Made by a program: the position numbers and the translations under genes. Below are positions 57,761-64,000 of a DNA stretch of 64,000 bases, one piece after another. The stretch's first letter is position 1; the number at the start of each line of letters is the position of its first letter. Below the pieces are notes generated by a model. It ran no database searches. It worked only from the letters and a program-made list of their open reading frames with translations, and had not been told where the DNA came from. Origin of the DNA: Euryodendron excelsum (lineage: Eukaryota; Streptophyta; Magnoliopsida; Ericales; Pentaphylacaceae); the NCBI GenBank assembly GCA_033060915.1, contig CM065392.1, positions 12,608,001-12,672,000 of the forward strand, written 5' to 3'.

Positions 57761-60700
57761 AGCTGAAACATGTTATGTGGCTAATTCTACAAATACCTGG
57801 TGCGCAAATTCAGGAGCCACTAAATATGTTTGCAATTCTTTGTAGGGGTTCTAAGTAACCAGCCAGCTAAGTAATGGTGAGATCAATTTGCACTTGGGGA
57901 CCTATGCTCAGGTAGTTATGGTAATCGTTGGAGTAGTTAGTTTATTTTTCAATAATGGTAGAAGTTTGATATTGGATCATTGTGTCTTTGTACCAGATAT
58001 TAGAGGAAACCCTATGTGAGTTTCATGTTTATTCAAAGATGGTTTTTCAGTTCATTTTGATTCAAATGTTTCCATTATTTGTTCTGGTACTGTAGTGGAT
58101 GGTCTATATCAGGCAACTCCTATCAGTACTACAAATTCCATGGTACCCATGTTACTTGACACTAAGATAGTTGGGACATCTAAGACATCATCATTAAAGA
58201 GAAAGGAGCTTTCTATTAACTCTACATATCTTTGGCATCTTAAACTGGGCCATATTAATTTGAATAGGATCTAAAGACTGGTTAAGGAAGGACTTTTAAG
58301 TTCATTGGTTCTTAAACCATTACCAATCTATGAATCCTATTTAGAAAGTAAGATGACCAAAAGGAGCTTTCTTGAAAAAGGTCATAGAGCCAAGGACGTG
58401 TCAGAGTTGGTTCATTCTGATGTGTGTGGTCCTATGAACATCCGGGCAAGAGGTAGTTATGAGTATTTCGTTGCTTTTCAAAGACAATTACTTAAGTTTG
58501 GCTATGTTACCTCATGCACCCAAGTCTAAAACCTTTAAGAAATTCAAAGAGTTTCAGGTAGAAACAAAAATTCAGACAGGTAAAAGCCTAAACGCCCTTC
58601 ATTCTGATCGAGGTGGCGAAACCTTTTAGGAGAGTTCAAAAACAATAGTCTTTCAGTTGACTGCCCCATGCACACTAGAACAAAATGGTGTGGATGAAAG
58701 AAGGAATCGAACTCTTTTGAAAATGACAAGGTCTATGATGAGTTATTCTAAATTGCCCATATCCTTTTGGGGACATGCTCTCAAAACAGCAATGTATCTT
58801 CTGAACTTAGGCCCTCCAAGGCGATTTCCTTGACACCTAATGAGTTGTGGAGTGGGCACTAGCCCAGCCTCCAACACCTCAGAATTTGGGTTGTCCTACT
58901 CATGTTAGGAAAAGGGATGCCAGCAAATTAGAGGTAAGATCAGAAGTTTTTCTGTTTGTGGATTATCCAAAAGGAACCAAATGTGGTTTATTTTATAGTC
59001 CTAAGGAGCAGAATGTGTTTGTTAGCACAAATATCATCTACTTAGAGAAGGATTATATAATAAATCACAAGTCACAAAAGCATATAGTGCTAGAGGAGAT
59101 GAATAAGACTATCAGTACTCCAATCAACAGTTTATTGAGCATAGATAATATTAGTATACCAGAGATAGTACCAGATACCATAGCTCCAAAACCAACTAAT
59201 TTACCGATACCTCAACATAGTGGAAGAATAGTCAGGGCATTTGACAAGTTTATGTTCTTGAGAGAGTCTTACGAGGCAATCACGGAAGAACAAGATCCCA
59301 AAAACTATAGAGAGGCTATGGATGATGTAGACGTGAGCTATTAGCAAAAGGCCATGAACACTGAGATGGAGTCTATGTACTCTAATTAGGTTTGGGAACT
59401 AGTAGAGCCACCTGTCAATATTAAACCTATTGGTTATAAGTGGGTCTATAACCAAAAGAGGGGTCCAGATGGTAGAACTGAGACTTATGAGGCAAAACTG
59501 GTGGCAAAGGGTTATATTCAGAAAAAAGGGATCGATTATAAAGAAACCTTCTCACCGGTAGCCATACTTAAGTCTATTCGAATCCTGCTCTCCATTGCTG
59601 CACATCTCGATTATAAGATTTGGCAAATGGATGTTAAGGCTGCCTTTCTTAATGGGAGTCTAGATAAGCGCATCTCTATGATGCAGCTAGACAGGTTCAT
59701 AACGGAGGGCCAAGAGCATAAGGTGTGTAAGTTACTCAAATTCATTTATAGGTTGAAGCAAGCTCCACATAGTTGGAACATCTGTTTTGATGATGCTATA
59801 AAGTCTTACAGCTTTTAGCAGAATAAGGATGAGCCATGTGTCTACATAAATGCAACAGAAATTTGGTGGTATTTTTGGTATTATATGTTGATGATATCCT
59901 ACTCAATAGGAATGATGTGGGACTGTTGTCAGCAGTTAAAGTGTGGTTGTCCTATCAGTTTGAAATGTAAGACTTGGAAGAAGCCAATTACATAATTAGA
60001 ATCAAGCTTTTGCGAGATCGCAAGATAGGATGTTAGGCTTATCTCAAGCTGCATATATAGATAAGATTTTGGTCAAGTATGCAATGCATAGTTCCAAGAA
60101 AGGTTTTTTACCTTTTAGGCATGGAATTGCTCTATCCAAGGATTAGTGTCCCAAAACACGTGATTAGGAAGAGTTCATGATGACAGTTCCTTATGCTTCA
60201 ACTGTATGAAGTCTCATATATGCTATGTTATGTACTAGACCAGACATCTGCTTTGTAGTCAACATGGTCAGCAGATATCAATCAAATATAAGAATTGAGC
60301 ACTGGATTGCTATAAAGCATATTCTCAAGTACCTGCAAAGGACTAAAGACTTTTTGCTCGTATATGGTGGGAGTGATAGCCTGGTACCACTAAGTTTTAC
60401 AAATTTTGATTTTTAGTCGGATAAGGATTTCAAAAAGTCCACACCAGGTTACATGTTTACCTTAGGTGGTGGAACCATAAGTTGGAGGAGTGTGAAACAA
60501 TCTGGTATTGCTGATTCCATCATAGAAGTCGAGTATATAGCAGCTTCAGAAGCGACTAAGTAGGCTGTTTGGCTCAGAAAATTTCTCTTCGAGCTTCGAG
60601 TGGTACCACTGGCGAAGAGCATTATTGTTCTTTATTGTGATAGTACTGGGGCAATCACTCACTCCAATGCAAGAGACCATAAGAAAGGAAAACACATTGA

Positions 60701-60869
60701 GCGAAAATATCACCTTATTAGAATGATAGCTCAAAGAGGAGATACAGAGGTGACCAAGATTGCATCGGTAGAGAACCTTGCAAATCCTTTCATGAAGTCT
60801 CTGACTATAAAAAATTTTGAGAATCACGTTAAGGGCATGGGACTTAGATGTGATAGGTCATGGCCTTAG
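57761..60869 (+). pseudogene. Copia pol (protease, integrase, RT, RNase H), broken
   Basis: Protease region WCANSGATKYVCNS (about 57800) has Asn where the catalytic Asp of DSGA is expected. Integrase: LWHLKLGHINLNRI (pre-integrase zinc site, about 58230) and ELVHSDVCGPMNIRARGSYE (58400-58460), then a badly shifted core and PNELWSG. RT: GYKWVYNQKRGPDGRTETYE, AKGYIQKKGIDYKETFSPVA, WQMDVKAAFLNGSLD, and the catalytic box YVDD at 59884-59895. RNase H: LYCDSTGAITHSNARDHKKG and HIERKYHLIR, ending DRSWP and TAG at 60867-60869. Many stops and frameshifts separate these segments. The order integrase before RT is diagnostic for Copia. Confidence 0.9.
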
Positions 60870-60882
60870 GGCTAGTGGAGAT
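60870..60882 (+). other. Polypurine tract of the Copia element
   Basis: GGCTAGTGGAGAT directly before the 3' LTR TGTTGG, as in many plant Copia elements. Confidence 0.7.
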
Positions 60883-61532
60883 TGTTGGTTTTTTTTTTTT
60901 TTTTTTGGTATGAGCCCTTAGCAACCATGGTTATGACATTTGATTATTAGTTTATAAGATTCTCTATTTACATTCATTCATATTATTTTATGCAACTATT
61001 AAATATATGAGATGTATGGTGTCCTAGATTTACATTTTAGCTAGATCACGTATATGATGGGTTACATACACGAAGAAATGTGATCCCGCCGGTTACTTTT
61101 ATATCCAAACTGAGTTCATATTTAGAATGAGTCTGGACAACTCACTTGGCTAGCTATAACACATGTAACCCCTAAATTGGTAGGATGGTTTTTCTCAGCC
61201 ATTGGAATGGGACTCCGGGTTAGTGTGTTGGTCTGTTAAGAGTACACTGAATTGGATCAGGGTAAGCACACATTGTCGTAGCTGTCAGTGGTAGTATCAC
61301 TTCTTACACTCTACTAATTGCAAAGTGAGTCTTAACCTTGAGAGATTAAAGGACTCATATTCTTGGTGATGTGTACTTTGACTTATCAATGAGTAAGACT
61401 TATGTACAGTTAATACCTCAATATCTTGGATGTACATTGTTGGGATTTGGGAACTTGTAATCTTAATAAGGTTATCACACTCTTATGAGATAGGTATTCC
61501 CTTGACTCAGTCTTTCATTTGATCATTGCTGG
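60883..61532 (+). repeat. 3' LTR of the Copia element, first 650 bp
   Basis: Matches the 5' LTR from TGTTGG to about position 650. It stops abruptly at GATCATTGCTGG where the giant LTR begins. The rest should lie beyond the giant LTR, outside the window. Confidence 0.88.
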
Positions 61533-61769
61533 TGTAAGCACCCCATTTTTGACCGCTCGACAGTCTACACTCCGTCCAGACTTGTTTTCAAGTCATTTTG
61601 GGCATATTCCTATCGAATCCAACCCTTTAGGTCCAAATTCCGTCTTTCCATCGCTTCGTGAGCCTGTCAGGCCCAAATAGAGGCAAAATGACCAAAATGC
61701 CCTTAGGTACATTGTCCTTTCTTATTCCAATTCCAATCCCTCTCTCGAGACAGTTTATTCCTCGAGACG

Positions 61770-62180
61770 GTCCGAGTAGCAAAACTACTCACAAAACCGT
61801 TAGAGTGGCGGAAACACTCACAATCCAGGCACGTCTCTTCGGAGACGGTAAGACCCCTTTCCAATCCCACTCTCGAGACAGTTTATTCCTCGAGACGGCT
61901 CCAATCCAGGCACGTCTCTTCGGAGACGGTAAGACCCCTTCCAGTCCCACTCTCGAGACAGTTTATTCCTCGAGACGGTTCGAGTAGCAAAAATACTCAC
62001 AGAACCGTTAGAGTAGCGGAAATACTCAACCCCGTCCGAGTAACGGAAATACTCCCAAATCATCAACCCCGTCCGAGTAGCGGAAATACTCAACCCCGTC
62101 CGAGTAGCGAAAATACTCACAAATCATCAATCCCGTCCGAGTACCGGAAATACTCACACCGTGAGAGTGCCGGAAACACT
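61770..62180. repeat. Hairpin array in giant LTR copy 4
   Basis: About nine copies of GAGTAGCGGAAATACTC-like words (61774, 61803, then 61981-62179). Each has 5-6 base arms around a 5-7 base loop. Two copies of CGTCTCTTCGGAGACG (61832-61847 and about 61913-61928) have a 6-bp stem closed by a C(TTCG)G tetraloop. Confidence 0.8.
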
Positions 62181-63011
62181 CAAAACCTAGGTCAACACCA
62201 GTGGCTGTTAGCCCACTTCGGTGGAAAATGACCAAACTACCCTTAGGACCTTTTCCGAGACTTTCCGGTCAAGATGATCATTTTGCCCCTAAGCATCCGA
62301 ACGCCCCGGGAACCACACCGGCTCTGGGTATCAAACCGGTAATGTCCCGAGAATACTTTTTATAGTATTCTCAACCTTCCTTTACCTTTCCGGATCATTC
62401 CGAGTCAGTTCCGGCCAACCCGGTACAAAATGACCGTTTTGCCCCTAGAGGGCCGGTCTCCTTCTTCGACCACACCGGCTTTGGGTATCAAACCGATAAT
62501 GTCCCGAGAATACTTCTTAAAGTATTCTCAACCTTCCTTTACCTTTCCAGATCATTCTGAGTCAGTTCCAGCAAACCCAGTACAAAATGACCATTTTGCC
62601 CCTGGTGGGCCGGTCTCCTTTTCCGACCACGCCGGCTCTGGGTATCAAACCGGCAACCTCTGGGAACATTCTAAACAATGTTTTCAGATCCCAAGTCTTC
62701 TTCCGGGACAGTTTGAGTCTGTCCCGGCAGTTTTCCGGTCCGGTTGACCGTTTTGCCCCTAAAGGCCCGGTCAACCTTTCCGACCCACCTTATCTTCATT
62801 TTTCAAGTCAAATACCTCTAGGACACTATTTTAAATGTTCCTGCTTCTTTCCGGCCTTCCGGGTCACTTCCGGCTCCTTCAAATCATTCCCGGACTTTCC
62901 GAAGTCACTCCTAGTGAAGCCAGGCTAAAGATTGCATGGTAGTCACTAGTACAGGCGCCCAAATCTAGTCAAAGATACGTTGCTTGCCCACCTTAATTGT
63001 TTCCTAAATGG

Positions 63012-63036
63012 CTGGCGCCACTCCTAGTGGCGCCAG
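63012..63036. promoter_or_regulatory. Perfect 11-bp inverted repeat upstream of the giant LTR TATA box
   Basis: CTGGCGCCACT, loop CCT, AGTGGCGCCAG. It ends 38 bases before the TATA box at 63074. Copy 2 has a near-perfect counterpart at about 24069-24091, 17 bases before its TATA box. Confidence 0.75.
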
Positions 63037-63073
63037 TGTATAATTTGGCCTGGCGCCAGGTTTGTCCTCCTTC

Positions 63074-63081
63074 TATAAATA
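63074..63081 (+). promoter_or_regulatory. TATA box of giant LTR copy 4
   Basis: TATAAATA in CCTTCTATAAATACAGAGCC, matching copies 1-3. Confidence 0.65.
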
Positions 63082-64000
63082 CAGAGCCTCATTCAACGTG
63101 AAAAAGGTCTGCAAACTTAACCTAAGAATCCTATATTTCGATATACAGAGCTCGAGCCCCTCCTAAACCCTAGCCTCCCTAGGTTTTTCCAAACCTTAGC
63201 CACCCTACACTAAACCCTAGCCATCATACACAAGCCCTAGCCTCCTATACACTTACACACTCCCCTATATACTCATACATTAGCCTTCAACCACTCTTTG
63301 AAGACTTGAAGAGCTGTCATCCAAAGCTTGAAGACAACTCTTGAAGACTGAAGACGAAGATCAAGACGAAGACCGAAGACCGAAGACTGCATGGCACGCA
63401 AAATAAACAAGAAACAAGGTAGGCTCCCTATTTAAATTTCCGCACTTCCCCCCCTCTCTCTTCTCTCTCTAACCCACTTGGGTTTTCTCTATTTTAATCC
63501 CCCATCTCTTTCCCCCCCTTTCTTTGCATGCTTGAAACAAGGGGATTCCCGATCCATGTGTAGGATTGGGCTATTGGAGAGTCACCGTGTCGGGGGCTTT
63601 CTTCTAGTCTAACCAGAGACCACGTGGGTCCGGTCCCCTTGATTATGTGGTGAAGCCTTAACCTTGTATATTCACGACCCCAAATTACATTGTGCATATC
63701 ATAATCTTGCATCTTCCAAAATTCGTTTTCAAAGTTGTTTTCAAAACTGTTTTCAAACTTGTTTTTCAAAATTGCATCAAAATCTCTTTTTCAAAAACTT
63801 GTTTTCAAAACCACAATTCTAGGGTGATTCTAGCCTTTCCATGGCTAGGGTTGCTTTAGGAAAGTGTCATATTAAAAGTGACCTTTTGGTTTATATTTTC
63901 AAACTTTATTTTCAAAACCGCTTTCCTAAAGTGGTTCTAGCCCTCTTATGGTTAGAATCGCTTTAGGAAAATGAGACGTTTTCATACTTTCCAAAAAACT

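Larger units (their letters stand above)
53388..61532 (+). mobile_element. Ty1/Copia retrotransposon, decayed
   Basis: 5' LTR 53388-54780, a degenerate tRNA-Met primer site, a 2.1-kb leader, gag, then pol in Copia order (protease, integrase, RT, RNase H), a polypurine tract and the start of the 3' LTR at 60883. The 3' LTR is interrupted at 61533 by a giant LTR. The LTRs differ visibly (about 10-15% by eye), so the copy is older than the Gypsy element. Many stops and frameshifts in all domains. Confidence 0.9.
61533..64000 (+). mobile_element. Giant LTR, copy 4, incomplete at window end
   Basis: Begins TGTAAGCACCCCATTTTTGACC inside the Copia 3' LTR. Same order as copies 1-3: AAATGACCAAAATGCCCTTAG, hairpin-rich region (61.77-62.18 kb), CACACCGGCTCTGGGTATCA words, promoter-proximal inverted repeat, TATA box at 63074, AACCCTAGCC-rich leader, then TTTTCAAAA-rich sequence. 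No reading frame with protein similarity. The 3' end and target duplication are out of view. Confidence 0.82.

Noticed and set aside
61770..62180. CRISPR-like array
   Set aside because: The units are short hairpins without regular unique spacers, inside a plant LTR, and no cas genes are present.
1..64000. tRNA, rRNA or an organelle insertion
   Set aside because: No cloverleaf, conserved rRNA segment or chloroplast/mitochondrial gene was recognised on either strand.

Overview
This window looks like nuclear DNA from a flowering plant, probably a eudicot. Every element family present is a plant one: CACTA, hAT, Tat-type Ty3/Gypsy, Ty1/Copia, an L1-like LINE and giant solo LTRs. There are GT-AG introns, and the low-copy gene remnants read as plant families: a short-chain dehydrogenase/reductase (SDR) and a GRF zinc-finger membrane protein. 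I see no intact host gene, no tRNA or rRNA, and nothing bacterial. Almost everything is mobile DNA inserted into older mobile DNA.

Layout. 1-5494 is the 3' part of a decayed CACTA transposon, with two broken genes and a subterminal repeat array. From about 7.0 to 32.4 kb lies one SDR pseudogene in three pieces (7073-7722, 8913-9141, 32082-32359). Its second intron has grown to about 23 kb by nested insertion. In order that intron holds: a CACTA-type MITE whose tip was hit by a solo LTR (family A/B, TSD GTAGG); a 10.2-kb hAT element with a perfect 8-bp TSD, carrying its own broken transposase and a 5.06-kb giant solo LTR (TSD CTGAG); and a second A/B solo LTR (TSD ATCCC). The second A/B LTR is split by a giant LTR, which is itself split by another giant LTR in reverse orientation. 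32.4-36.4 kb is gene-poor, with a second CACTA-like subterminal array at 34.1 kb.

36.4-52.4 kb is a 5'-truncated LINE on the minus strand. It was cut by a complete 13,965-bp Tat-lineage Gypsy element (38073-52037, TSD TATGG). The Gypsy element has one gag-pol frame with eight premature stops and no frameshift, two RNase H domains and two integrase zinc-binding modules. It also carries a large antisense gene with a plant mobile domain (PMD), its own TATA box and at least one clear intron. 52.9-53.4 kb is a GRF zinc-finger gene remnant. 53.4-61.5 kb is a decayed Copia element whose 3' LTR is interrupted at 61533 by a fourth giant LTR that runs off the window.

Insertion order can be read from the nesting: SDR gene, then MITE, hAT and A/B LTRs, then giant LTRs, then giant LTR within giant LTR; LINE, then Gypsy; GRF gene and Copia, then giant LTR. 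The most interesting items are the antisense PMD gene and the giant LTR family, whose upstream halves carry arrays of short conserved hairpins and a strong promoter-proximal inverted repeat.
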